Shown: piece by piece, positions 19,701 to 27,419 of the stretch
Layout: each line of letters begins with the position of its first letter
How positions within the stretch are numbered: the stretch's first letter is position 1
Source: Betaproteobacteria bacterium
GTDB taxonomy: Bacteria > Pseudomonadota > Gammaproteobacteria > Burkholderiales > Casimicrobiaceae
Assembly: GCA_016716425.1 (NCBI GenBank)
Contig: JADJWJ010000021.1
Coordinates: 372,001 to 436,000 of the forward strand
DNA length: 64,000 bases
Direction: 5' to 3'
Notes under the pieces: model-generated
What the model saw: only the letters and a program-made list of their open reading frames with translations
Told to the model about the DNA's origin: nothing
Database searches by the model: none
Position numbers and translations under genes: made by a program

Positions 19701-19735
19701 TGGTAAAAAGTGGGTCAAAGTGGGATTTTTGGGCG
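19701..19735 (+). promoter_or_regulatory. MraZ operator: TGGGN boxes at 10-base spacing
   Basis: TGGTA (19701), TGGGT (19711), TGGGA (19721) and a degenerate GGGCG (19731) recur every 10 bases with A/T-rich five-base spacers. MraZ of other bacteria binds direct TGGG repeats with five-base spacers upstream of its own operon. Here the boxes start a few bases downstream of the predicted transcription start, which fits autorepression. Confidence 0.75.
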
Positions 19736-19806
19736 CCCAAGCGGTCCGCGGCCAAACGAGTGAACGAGCACTCACCCCCAGGCCCGACAACGAGGAGACG
19801 GCAGGC

Positions 19807-20322
19807 GTGGCAGGACAGGCGGGCGACGCGGCAGACGTGCCGGGCGGGGCGGGGGTGGCGGACGCAGGCGCGCCGCTGTTCCGCGGTGTCACGCAACTCG
19901 TCCTCGACGCAAAAGGCCGGCTCGCGATTCCGGCGAAGCACCGCGACGCGCTCGCCCCCGGCGGCGACGGCCGCCTCGTGCTGACCGCCGACCCGTCCCG
20001 CTGCCTGCTGCTGTACCCGCTGGCCGCCTGGGAGCCGATCCAGTCGCGCCTCATGGCGCTGTCGTCGTTCGACGAGAAGATCCGCGGCCTGCAGCGGTTG
20101 ATCGTCGGTCACGCCGACGACGTCGAACTGGACGCCGCGGGGCGCATCCTCGTGCCGCCCGCGCTGCGCCGCTACGCGAGCCTCGACAAGCACGTCGTGC
20201 TCGTCGGCCAGGGCCGCAAGTTCGAGCTGTGGGACGAAGGGCAGTGGCAGCACGCGACGGCGCAGGCGATCACGTTCCCCGCCGACGGGATGCCGCCCGA
20301 ACTGTCCGGCTTCACGCTCTGA
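19807..20322 (+). CDS. mraZ: Transcriptional regulator MraZ
   Basis: The product is 171 residues. Two AbrB-like SpoVT domains are visible: GVTQLVLDAKGRLAIPAKHR near residue 25 and DDVELDAAGRILVPPALRRY near 100. About 23 residues precede the core, longer than the usual MraZ N-terminus. The GTG at 19807 is chosen because GAGGAG lies nine bases upstream. A GTG at 19720 in the same frame falls inside the operator boxes and was rejected. MraZ is a DNA-binding repressor of its own operon, so the boxes just upstream imply autoregulation. Its TGA overlaps the rsmH ATG by one base. Confidence 0.9.
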   Translation: MAGQAGDAADVPGGAGVADAGAPLFRGVTQLVLDAKGRLAIPAKHRDALAPGGDGRLVLTADPSRCLLLYPLAAWEPIQSRLMALSSFDEKIRGLQRLIVGHADDVELDAAGRILVPPALRRYASLDKHVVLVGQGRKFELWDEGQWQHATAQAITFPADGMPPELSGFTL

Positions 20323-21332
20323 TGACCGATGGCGGCCATGTCCCCGTCCTGCTCGAAGAAGCCGTGGCGGCGCTCCGGGTCAGGCCGGACGGATCGTACG
20401 TCGACGCGACGTTCGGCCGCGGCGGTCACGCGCGCGCGGTGCTCGCGCGGCTGTCGGCGCACGGTCGCCTCCTCGCGGTCGACCGCGACCCGGCCGCCGA
20501 GGACAGCGCGCGCGCGCTCGTCGCCGCCGACCCCCGCTGCACGTTCCGCCGCGCGTGGTTCTCGGACCTGCCCGGCATTGTCGCGGAGCTCGCTCCCGGC
20601 GGCGTCGACGGCGTGCTCCTCGACCTCGGCATCTCCTCGCCGCAGATCGACGATGCGCAGCGCGGCTTCTCGTTCCGGCACGACGGCCCGCTCGACATGC
20701 GGATGGACCCGTCCCGCGGCGAGTCCGCTGCCGATTTTCTTGCCCGCGCCACGGTGCGCGAATTGACGGAGGTCATCCGCGACTATGGTGAAGAACGGTT
20801 TGCTCAATCGATTGCAGGAGCAATTGCGGCGGCGCGCGCGCGGGCGCCCATCCTGCGCACGCGGCAACTGCGGGATCTCGTGGGCGAAGCCGTCGGCGCG
20901 CGCACGCGGGGTGATTGGGGTCAGGATCCGGCCACGCGGACCTTCCAGGCCCTTCGGATTTTCGTGAACGCGGAGCTGTCCGAAGTGTCGCTGGCGCTGC
21001 CCCGGATCGTGCCGCTCCTGCGCGCGGGCGCGCGGCTCGCCGTGATCAGCTTCCACTCGCTCGAGGACCGGGTCGTCAAGCGCTTCTTCTCCCGCGCCTC
21101 GCAGCCGTTCGCCGGCGACGCCGGCGCGGCGCGGCTGTCCATCCGCGCGACGCAGCTGCCGCCGGTCGCGCTCGCGCTCGTCGGCCGCGCGGTCAAGCCG
21201 GGTGCCGCCGAGGTGGCGGAGAACCCGCGCGCGCGCAGCGCGATCCTGCGCGTGGCCGAGCGCACGGGCGCGCCGCTGCCGGCCGACTGGCCGCGCGGCG
21301 TGGTCGAGGCCGCGTCGGGTCGACGCGCATGA
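20322..21332 (+). CDS. rsmH: 16S rRNA (cytosine(1402)-N(4))-methyltransferase
   Basis: The product is 336 residues. GHVPVLLEEAVAALRV opens the protein and the SAM site YVDATFGRGGHARAVLARL follows near residue 27. VLLDLGISSPQIDDAQRGFS near 105, TFQALRIFVNAELSEV and VISFHSLEDRVVKRFF are all MraW hallmarks. It methylates C1402 of 16S rRNA in the decoding centre. The ATG overlaps the mraZ stop (TGATG) and its own stop overlaps the ftsL start (ATGA). The frame open to 20229 is a mraZ shadow. Confidence 0.94.
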   Translation: MTDGGHVPVLLEEAVAALRVRPDGSYVDATFGRGGHARAVLARLSAHGRLLAVDRDPAAEDSARALVAADPRCTFRRAWFSDLPGIVAELAPGGVDGVLLDLGISSPQIDDAQRGFSFRHDGPLDMRMDPSRGESAADFLARATVRELTEVIRDYGEERFAQSIAGAIAAARARAPILRTRQLRDLVGEAVGARTRGDWGQDPATRTFQALRIFVNAELSEVSLALPRIVPLLRAGARLAVISFHSLEDRVVKRFFSRASQPFAGDAGAARLSIRATQLPPVALALVGRAVKPGAAEVAENPRARSAILRVAERTGAPLPADWPRGVVEAASGRRA

Positions 21333-21664
21333 GCCCGGACCGTCGCCCCGAGGGCGAACACCGGAGCGCGCAGCGCGAGGGCACGCTGCTGTCCGTCGTC
21401 CTGCTCTTCGTGCTGGTCGCCTGCGCGCTGTCGCTCGTCACGTCTCGCCACCAGGCACGGCGTCTGTTCGTCGAGCTCGAGCGGGCGCAGACGGACGCGC
21501 GCGCCTTCGAGACCGAGTACGGCCAGCTGCAGCTCGAGCAGTCGACCTGGGGCATGCCGGCGCGCGTGGAGAAGATCGCGCGCGAGCAGCTCAAGATGCT
21601 GCTGCCCACGCCGGCCCGCACCGAGGTAGTCACGATGCGCGCGCGCGCGCAGGCGCCGCGATGA
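21329..21664 (+). CDS. ftsL: Cell division protein FtsL
   Basis: The product is 111 residues. A single membrane helix (LLSVVLLFVLVACALSLVTS, about residues 20-39) is followed by a periplasmic coiled-coil (RHQARRLFVELERAQTDARA ... EYGQLQLEQS) and the conserved WGMPARVEKIAREQLKML block. FtsL forms the FtsQLB complex at the septum. Residues 1-18 (MSPDRRPEGEHRSAQREG) are unusual: they are encoded by a copy of the repeat found in tandem at 46006-46313, where the same frame reads SPTGRPEGEHRSAQREG. The start overlaps the rsmH stop and the end overlaps the ftsI start, both as ATGA. Confidence 0.88.
   Translation: MSPDRRPEGEHRSAQREGTLLSVVLLFVLVACALSLVTSRHQARRLFVELERAQTDARAFETEYGQLQLEQSTWGMPARVEKIAREQLKMLLPTPARTEVVTMRARAQAPR
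21331..21382 (+). repeat. Single copy of the 60-bp-type boundary repeat inside ftsL
   Basis: This stretch matches the unit tandemly repeated at 46006-46313. Positions 21344-21378 are identical over 35 bases; the head before it differs at several bases. As at 46004-46006, the repeat begins directly at a TGA stop codon (TGAGCCCG). It supplies the first codons of ftsL. Confidence 0.85.
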
Positions 21665-23409
21665 GGGCGCACGCTGCCGCGCCCGGGGGCCGCGCACGCG
21701 GCGATGCGCCCGCGCCGGCGCTGCCGCGGTACCGCGCACCGATCGTGTTCGGCGTGCTCGCGCTGCTGTTCGCCGGCCTGGCCGGGCGCTCCGTCTACCT
21801 GCAGTGGATCGACAACGAGTTCCTGCAGACGCAGGGCAGCGCCCGGCACGCGCGCGAGCTCGAGGTGCCCGCGCATCGCGGGCGCATCGTCGACCGCTCG
21901 GGCGAGGCGCTCGCGCTGTCGACGCCGGTGAAGACGCTGTGGGCGTTCCCCGACAAGTTCGAGGCCACGCCGGAGCAGATGACGGCGCTCGCGCGCATCC
22001 TCGACACGACGCCGGCGAAGCTCGCCACGCGCCTGGCGGCGAACGAGGACTTCGCGTTCGTCGCGAAGCAGATCCCGCCCGAGACCGCCGGGCGCGCGAT
22101 GGCGCTCGGGATCCGCGGCCTGCACGATCAGAACGAGTACCGGCGCTTCTATCCGGGCGGCGACGTGACCGCGCACGTGATCGGCTTCACCGGCGATCGC
22201 GACGCGGGACAGGAAGGAATCGAGCTCGCGCAGCAGCAGTGGCTGGCCGGCGTGCCGGGCAGCCGCAGCGTCATCATCAACCGCAGGAGCGAGGCGGTCG
22301 AGGACGTCGCGGCGATCCGCGCGCCGCAGGCGGGGCGCGACCTCGCGCTGTCGCTCGACACGCGGCTGCAGTACCTCGCGTTCCGCGAACTGAAGGCAGC
22401 CGTCGAGGCGAACCGCGCGAAGGCAGGCGGCATCGTCGTCGTCGACGTGACCACCGGCGAGATCCTGGCGCTCGCCAACTGGCCGACGTACAACCCCAAC
22501 CGGCGCGACAAGGTCGGCCGCGACGCGATGCGCAACCGCGCGCTGACCGACGTGTTCGAGCCGGGGTCGACGCTCAAGCCATTCACGGTCGCGGCGGCGC
22601 TGGACTCCGGGAAGGTCCGCCCCGAGACCGTGATCCAGACCGGCGCCGGCGCGCTGACGATCGGCGCCCACACGATCCACGACGTGCATCCGGCGGGCGC
22701 GCTCACGGTCGAGCAGGTGATCCAGAAGTCGTCGAACGTCGGCGCGGCGAAGATCGCGCTCGGCCTGCCGCCGGAGACAATGTGGCGGTTGTTCGCCGAC
22801 GTCGGGTTCGGCGCGCCGCCGAAGACCGGCTATCCGGGCGAGGTCGCCGGCCGGCTGCGCCCCGCGAAGTCGTGGAAGCCGATCGAGCAGGCGACGATGG
22901 CGTACGGCCACGGCATCTCGGTGAACCTGGTGCAACTCGCGCGCGCGTACACGATGTTCGCGACCGACGGCGAGGTGAAACCGGTCACGCTGTTCCGCAC
23001 CGACGGCCACGTCGCAGGCCGGCCGGCGATCCGACCCGAGACCGCGCTCGCCGTGCGCCGGATGCTCGAGCTCGCCGTGCAGCCGGGCGGCACCGCGCCG
23101 AAGGCGCAGGTGATCGGCTATCGCGTGGCCGGCAAGACCGGCACCGCGCACAAGCTCGAGGGTCGCGGCTACACGAACAAGTACGTGTCGTCGTTCGTCG
23201 GCTTCGCGCCGGTGTCGCAGCCGCGCATCGTCGTCGCCGTGATGATCGACGAGCCGTCGGCGGGCCAGCACTACGGCGGCGCGGTCGCGGCGCCGGTGTT
23301 CGCCAACGTCGTGGGCGGCGCGCTGCGCATGCTGGGCGTGCCCACCGACGCGCCGGTCGACAACGTGATCCTGCCGCCGCCGGGCCTCGAGATCCGCGAG
23401 GAGACGTGA
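21661..23409 (+). CDS. ftsI: Peptidoglycan D,D-transpeptidase FtsI (PBP3)
   Basis: The product is 582 residues. A cytoplasmic tail is followed by one membrane helix (VFGVLALLFAGLAGRSVYLQ, about 30-49). The pedestal begins VPAHRGRIVDRSGEALALS. The penicillin-binding core has the active serine in SxxK at S303 (EPGSTLKPF), SSN at 357-359 and KTG at 492-494. It is the septal transpeptidase that cross-links peptidoglycan with FtsW. Both ends overlap neighbours by four bases (ATGA with ftsL, GTGA with murE). Confidence 0.95.
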   Translation: MRAHAAAPGGRARGDAPAPALPRYRAPIVFGVLALLFAGLAGRSVYLQWIDNEFLQTQGSARHARELEVPAHRGRIVDRSGEALALSTPVKTLWAFPDKFEATPEQMTALARILDTTPAKLATRLAANEDFAFVAKQIPPETAGRAMALGIRGLHDQNEYRRFYPGGDVTAHVIGFTGDRDAGQEGIELAQQQWLAGVPGSRSVIINRRSEAVEDVAAIRAPQAGRDLALSLDTRLQYLAFRELKAAVEANRAKAGGIVVVDVTTGEILALANWPTYNPNRRDKVGRDAMRNRALTDVFEPGSTLKPFTVAAALDSGKVRPETVIQTGAGALTIGAHTIHDVHPAGALTVEQVIQKSSNVGAAKIALGLPPETMWRLFADVGFGAPPKTGYPGEVAGRLRPAKSWKPIEQATMAYGHGISVNLVQLARAYTMFATDGEVKPVTLFRTDGHVAGRPAIRPETALAVRRMLELAVQPGGTAPKAQVIGYRVAGKTGTAHKLEGRGYTNKYVSSFVGFAPVSQPRIVVAVMIDEPSAGQHYGGAVAAPVFANVVGGALRMLGVPTDAPVDNVILPPPGLEIREET

Positions 23410-24896
23410 GCGCCGTGCCCGCCGCGACCCTTTCCCCGCTCGACGTCCCCGCACTGCTCGCGAAGCTCGGCGCGTTCCCGCGCCGGATCACCGCCGACAG
23501 CCGCCGCGTCGAGCCCGGCGTCGCGTTCGCCGCGTATCCCGGGCTGCATGCCGACGGCCGCCGCTTCGTCCCCGACGCGATCGCGCGCGGTGCGTGCGCG
23601 GTGTTCTGGGAGGCGCACGGGTTCGCGTGGGACGGGAAGTGGCAGGTGCCCAACGTCGGCGTCGAGGGCCTGCAGGCGCGCGTGGGCCACATCGCGGACT
23701 TCATCTACGGCAGCCCGTCGCAGGACCTGTGGCTGGCCGGCGTCACGGGCACCAACGGCAAGACGTCGTGTGCGCTCTGGATCGCGCAGGCACTGGACGC
23801 ATGCGGCCGGCGCGCGGGCGTACTCGGCACGCTGGGCAACGGGCTCGTCGGCGCGCTGGCACCCGCCTCGCACACCACTCCCGACGCCACCGTGCTGCAC
23901 GAGCTGCTGCGCCAGTTCGCCGCCGCCGGGGCGGAGGCGGTCGCGATGGAAGTCTCGTCGCACGGTCTCGACCAGGGGCGCGCCAACGGCGCCAGGATCG
24001 ACGTCGCGCTGTTCACCAATCTCACGCGCGACCACCTCGATTACCACCGGACGATGGCCGAGTACGGTGCGGCCAAGGCGAAGCTCTTCGCGTGGCCCGG
24101 CCTCGCCACGGCGGTGATCAACGCCGACGATCCGTTCGGGCAGAGCCTGATCGACGCGGCGCGCGCCCGCGGGCAGCGCGTGCTGACCGTAAGCCTCACC
24201 AACGGCGACATCGTCGCCCACGGGCTGACGACGGATCAGCGCGGCATCCACCTCGACATCGGCACGCCGTGGGGCCGGGCGCGCCTGTTCGCGCCCGTCG
24301 TCGGCCTCTTCAACGCGCAGAACCTGCTCGGCGTGCTCGGCGTCCTGCTCGCGAGCGACGTGCCGCTTGCCGACGCGGTGGCGGCGCTCGCGCAGCTGTC
24401 CCCGCCGCCCGGGCGCATGCAGCGCTTCGGCGGCGACGACCGGCCGCTCGTCGTCGTCGACTACGCGCACACGCCCGACGCGCTGGAGAAGGCGCTGGTC
24501 GCGCTCAAGCCCGCCGTCGTCGAGGGCGGGCAGCTCATCTGCGTGTTCGGCTGCGGCGGCGACCGCGATCCGGGCAAGCGGGCGGACATGGGCCGCGTGG
24601 CCGCGGAGCACGCCTATCGCGTGATCGTCACCAGCGACAACCCGCGCGGCGAGGATCCGGGGCAGATCGCGAGCGCGGTGGTGAAGGGCATCCGCGACGC
24701 CGGCAACCCGCACTGGAAGGTCGAGCTCGACCGCCGTGCCGCGATCGCGCACGCCGTCGCGACGGCGCACGTCGGCGACGTCGTGCTGGTCGCCGGCAAG
24801 GGCCACGAGACCTACCAGGAGCGCGCGGGCGAGCGCGCGCCGTTCTCCGACGCCGTGGAGTCCGCCGCCGCGCTCGCCGCGTGGAGCGGCGCATGA
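23406..24896 (+). CDS. murE: UDP-N-acetylmuramoyl-L-alanyl-D-glutamate--2,6-diaminopimelate ligase
   Basis: The product is 496 residues. The ATP-binding loop GTNGKTS is at 115-121. AMEVSSHGLDQGRAN and FTNLTRDHLDYHRTM follow. The DNPR motif at 411-414 (VTSDNPRGEDP) marks specificity for meso-diaminopimelate rather than lysine. It adds the third residue of the peptidoglycan stem peptide in the cytoplasm. The GTG at 23406 overlaps the ftsI stop; a second GTG nine bases later is possible. The end overlaps murF by four bases. Confidence 0.94.
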   Translation: MSAVPAATLSPLDVPALLAKLGAFPRRITADSRRVEPGVAFAAYPGLHADGRRFVPDAIARGACAVFWEAHGFAWDGKWQVPNVGVEGLQARVGHIADFIYGSPSQDLWLAGVTGTNGKTSCALWIAQALDACGRRAGVLGTLGNGLVGALAPASHTTPDATVLHELLRQFAAAGAEAVAMEVSSHGLDQGRANGARIDVALFTNLTRDHLDYHRTMAEYGAAKAKLFAWPGLATAVINADDPFGQSLIDAARARGQRVLTVSLTNGDIVAHGLTTDQRGIHLDIGTPWGRARLFAPVVGLFNAQNLLGVLGVLLASDVPLADAVAALAQLSPPPGRMQRFGGDDRPLVVVDYAHTPDALEKALVALKPAVVEGGQLICVFGCGGDRDPGKRADMGRVAAEHAYRVIVTSDNPRGEDPGQIASAVVKGIRDAGNPHWKVELDRRAAIAHAVATAHVGDVVLVAGKGHETYQERAGERAPFSDAVESAAALAAWSGA

Positions 24897-26266
24897 TGGA
24901 CACGGCCACCGCCGCCCGCATCGTCGATGGCCGGCTCGTCGGGGCGCCCGTCCGCTTCCGGCGCGTGACGACCGACAGCCGCGCGCTCGCCGCAGGCGAC
25001 CTCTTCGTCGCGCTGCAGGGCGAGCGCTTCGACGGCCACGACTTCGTGCCGGCGGCCTTCGCGCACGGCGCGGTGGCGGCGATGGTCGCCGCCGAGCGCG
25101 CGCCCGCGCTCGCCGGCACGCTGATCGCGGTGCCCGATCCGCTCGCGGCGCTCGGCCGGCTTGCCGCGCACTGGCGGCGGCAGTTCGCGCTGCCGGTCGC
25201 CGTGGTCGTCGGCAGCAACGGCAAGACGACGGTCAAGGAGATGCTCGCGCGCATCCTGCGTGCCGCGTTCGGTGCCGAGGGCGTGCTCGCCACGGAGGGC
25301 AACCTCAACAACGCGATCGGCCTGCCGCTGACGCTGCTGCGGCTGACCGCCGCGCACCGCGCGGCCGCGGTCGAGCTCGGCATGAACCACCGCGGCGAGA
25401 CACGCGAGCTCGCCGCGATCGCGCAGCCGACGATCGTCGTCGTCAACAACGCGCAGCGCGAGCACCAGGAGTTCATGGCGAGCGTGGTCGAGGTCGCGGC
25501 CGAGCACGCCGACGCGGTCGCCGCGCTGCAGCGCGGCGGGGTCGCGGTGATCAACGGCGACGACGCGCACGCGCACGTCTGGCGCGCGGCGGCGGCCGCC
25601 GCCGGCGCGCGCGTCGTCACGTTCGGGCTCGCGCCGGGCGCCGACGTGCACGCGCGGTGGACGCAGGGCGGCGACGGCAGCGATGTCGTGCTCGCCACCC
25701 CCGCGGGCAACGCGCACATCGCGCTCGCCGTGCCGGGCCGGCACATGGTGAGCAACGCGCTCGCGGCGGCCGCCGCCGCGCTCGCCGCCGGTGCCCCGCT
25801 CGCGGCCGTGCAGGCGGGTCTGGCCGCGTTCCGCGCCGTCCCCGGACGGCTGGTCGCGCTGCGGTCGCCGGCGGGCGCCGTCGTCCTCGACGACACGTAC
25901 AACGCCAACCCCGACTCGATGCGCGCAGCGATCGACGTGCTGGCCGCGGTGCCGGGTACTCGCTGGCTCGTCATGGGCGACATGGGCGAGGTCGGCGCCG
26001 CCGGACCTGCGTTCCACCGCGAGATCGGCGCGTACGCGCGCGAGCGCGGCGTCGCGCGCCTGTTCGCGCTGGGGACGCTCGCGCGCGAGTCGGCCGCCGC
26101 GTTTGGCGACGGCGCGGCGCACTACGCGGACGCCGACGCGCTGGCGCGCGACGTCGCCGGCGACGCGCACGCCGGCGTCACGGTGCTCGTCAAGGGCTCG
26201 CGGTTCATGCGGATGGAGCGCGTGGTCGCCGCGCTCGCCGGCCCGGCCGCGGCGGGAGCGCACTGA
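24893..26266 (+). CDS. murF: UDP-N-acetylmuramoyl-tripeptide--D-alanyl-D-alanine ligase
   Basis: The product is 457 residues. The Mur-ligase ATP loop GSNGKTT is at 107-113. LATEGNLNNAIGLPLTLLRL and VELGMNHRGE follow, with LDDTYNANPDSMRAAI and WLVMGDMGEVG in the C-terminal part. It attaches D-Ala-D-Ala to the UDP-muramoyl tripeptide. Two adjacent ATG codons (24893, 24896) are possible. Start and stop overlap murE and mraY. Confidence 0.94.
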   Translation: MMDTATAARIVDGRLVGAPVRFRRVTTDSRALAAGDLFVALQGERFDGHDFVPAAFAHGAVAAMVAAERAPALAGTLIAVPDPLAALGRLAAHWRRQFALPVAVVVGSNGKTTVKEMLARILRAAFGAEGVLATEGNLNNAIGLPLTLLRLTAAHRAAAVELGMNHRGETRELAAIAQPTIVVVNNAQREHQEFMASVVEVAAEHADAVAALQRGGVAVINGDDAHAHVWRAAAAAAGARVVTFGLAPGADVHARWTQGGDGSDVVLATPAGNAHIALAVPGRHMVSNALAAAAAALAAGAPLAAVQAGLAAFRAVPGRLVALRSPAGAVVLDDTYNANPDSMRAAIDVLAAVPGTRWLVMGDMGEVGAAGPAFHREIGAYARERGVARLFALGTLARESAAAFGDGAAHYADADALARDVAGDAHAGVTVLVKGSRFMRMERVVAALAGPAAAGAH

Positions 26267-27417
26267 TGCTGCTCGCGCTGACCGAGTGGCTCGAGCAGTA
26301 CGTCCGGGCGTTCAACGTGTTTTCCTACATCACGCTGCGCGCGGTGCTGGCGACGATGACCGCGCTCGTCATCTCGTTCCTGATCGGGCCGCGGATGATC
26401 GGGTGGCTGACCCGGATGAAGATCGGCCAGTCGGTGCGCGACGACGGGCCGCAGACGCACCTCGCGAAGGCCGGCACGCCGACGATGGGCGGCGCGCTGA
26501 TCCTGGTGTCGATCGTCGTCACGACGCTGCTGTGGGGCAACCTCGGCAACCGCTTCGTCTGGGTGGTGCTGCTGGTCACGCTTGGCTTCGGCGCCGTCGG
26601 CTGGGTCGACGACTGGCGCAAGGTCGTCTACCGCAACCCGAAGGGCCTGTCGGCGCGCGCGAAGCTCTTCTGGCAGTCGGCGATCGGCCTCGTCGCCGCG
26701 ATCTACCTCGCGTTCGCGATCTCCGCGCCCGACAACCCGCAGTTCCTCCGCCTGCTGGTCGAGTGGGTGCAAAGCGGGTTCAGCGTCGAGCTGTCGCCGC
26801 GCGCGGACCTGATCGTGCCGTTCTTCAAGTCCGTTTCCTACCCGCTCGGCGTCTGGGGCTTCATCGCGCTCACGTACTTCGTGATCGTCGGCACCAGCAA
26901 CGCCGTGAACCTGACCGACGGCCTCGACGGCCTCGCGATCATGCCGACGGTGATGGTCGGCGGCGCGCTCGGCATCTTCGCGTACGTGATCGGCAACGCG
27001 ATCTTCGCGCGCTACCTGGGCTTTCCGAACATTCCCGGCGCCGGCGAGCTCGCGGTGATCTGCGGCGCCATCGCCGGCGCGGGACTGGGCTTCCTGTGGT
27101 TCAACGCCTATCCGGCGGACGTGTTCATGGGCGACGTCGGCGCGCTGGCGCTGGGTGCCGCGCTCGGCACCATCGCCGTGATCGTGCGCCAGGAGATCGT
27201 GCTGTTCATCATGGGCGGCGTGTTCGTCGTCGAGACGCTGTCGGTGATGATCCAGGTGATCTCGTTCAAGACGCGCGGCAAGCGCGTGTTCCGGATGGCG
27301 CCGATCCACCACCACTACGAGCTGAAGGGCTGGAAGGAGAACCAGGTCGTCGTCCGCTTCTGGATAATCACCATGCTCCTCGTGCTGTTCGGCCTGTCGA
27401 CACTGAAGCTGCGCTGA
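26266..27417 (+). CDS. mraY: Phospho-N-acetylmuramoyl-pentapeptide-transferase
   Basis: The product is 383 residues, a ten-helix integral membrane enzyme. DGPQTHLAKAGTPTMGG and NLTDGLDGLAI hold catalytic residues, the latter with the aspartates of the family. LWFNAYPADVFMGDVGALAL and the histidine motif APIHHHYELKGWKE complete the site. It makes lipid I from UDP-MurNAc-pentapeptide and undecaprenyl phosphate. It is slightly longer than E. coli MraY because of an extended loop around residues 150-185. The ATG shares its A with the murF TGA. Confidence 0.95.
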   Translation: MLLALTEWLEQYVRAFNVFSYITLRAVLATMTALVISFLIGPRMIGWLTRMKIGQSVRDDGPQTHLAKAGTPTMGGALILVSIVVTTLLWGNLGNRFVWVVLLVTLGFGAVGWVDDWRKVVYRNPKGLSARAKLFWQSAIGLVAAIYLAFAISAPDNPQFLRLLVEWVQSGFSVELSPRADLIVPFFKSVSYPLGVWGFIALTYFVIVGTSNAVNLTDGLDGLAIMPTVMVGGALGIFAYVIGNAIFARYLGFPNIPGAGELAVICGAIAGAGLGFLWFNAYPADVFMGDVGALALGAALGTIAVIVRQEIVLFIMGGVFVVETLSVMIQVISFKTRGKRVFRMAPIHHHYELKGWKENQVVVRFWIITMLLVLFGLSTLKLR

Positions 27418-27419
27418 CG

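Noticed and set aside
19720..19806. Longer mraZ with start at GTG 19720
   Set aside because: This start overlaps the MraZ boxes, has no ribosome site, and adds residues without homology; GTG 19807 has GAGGAG nine bases upstream.
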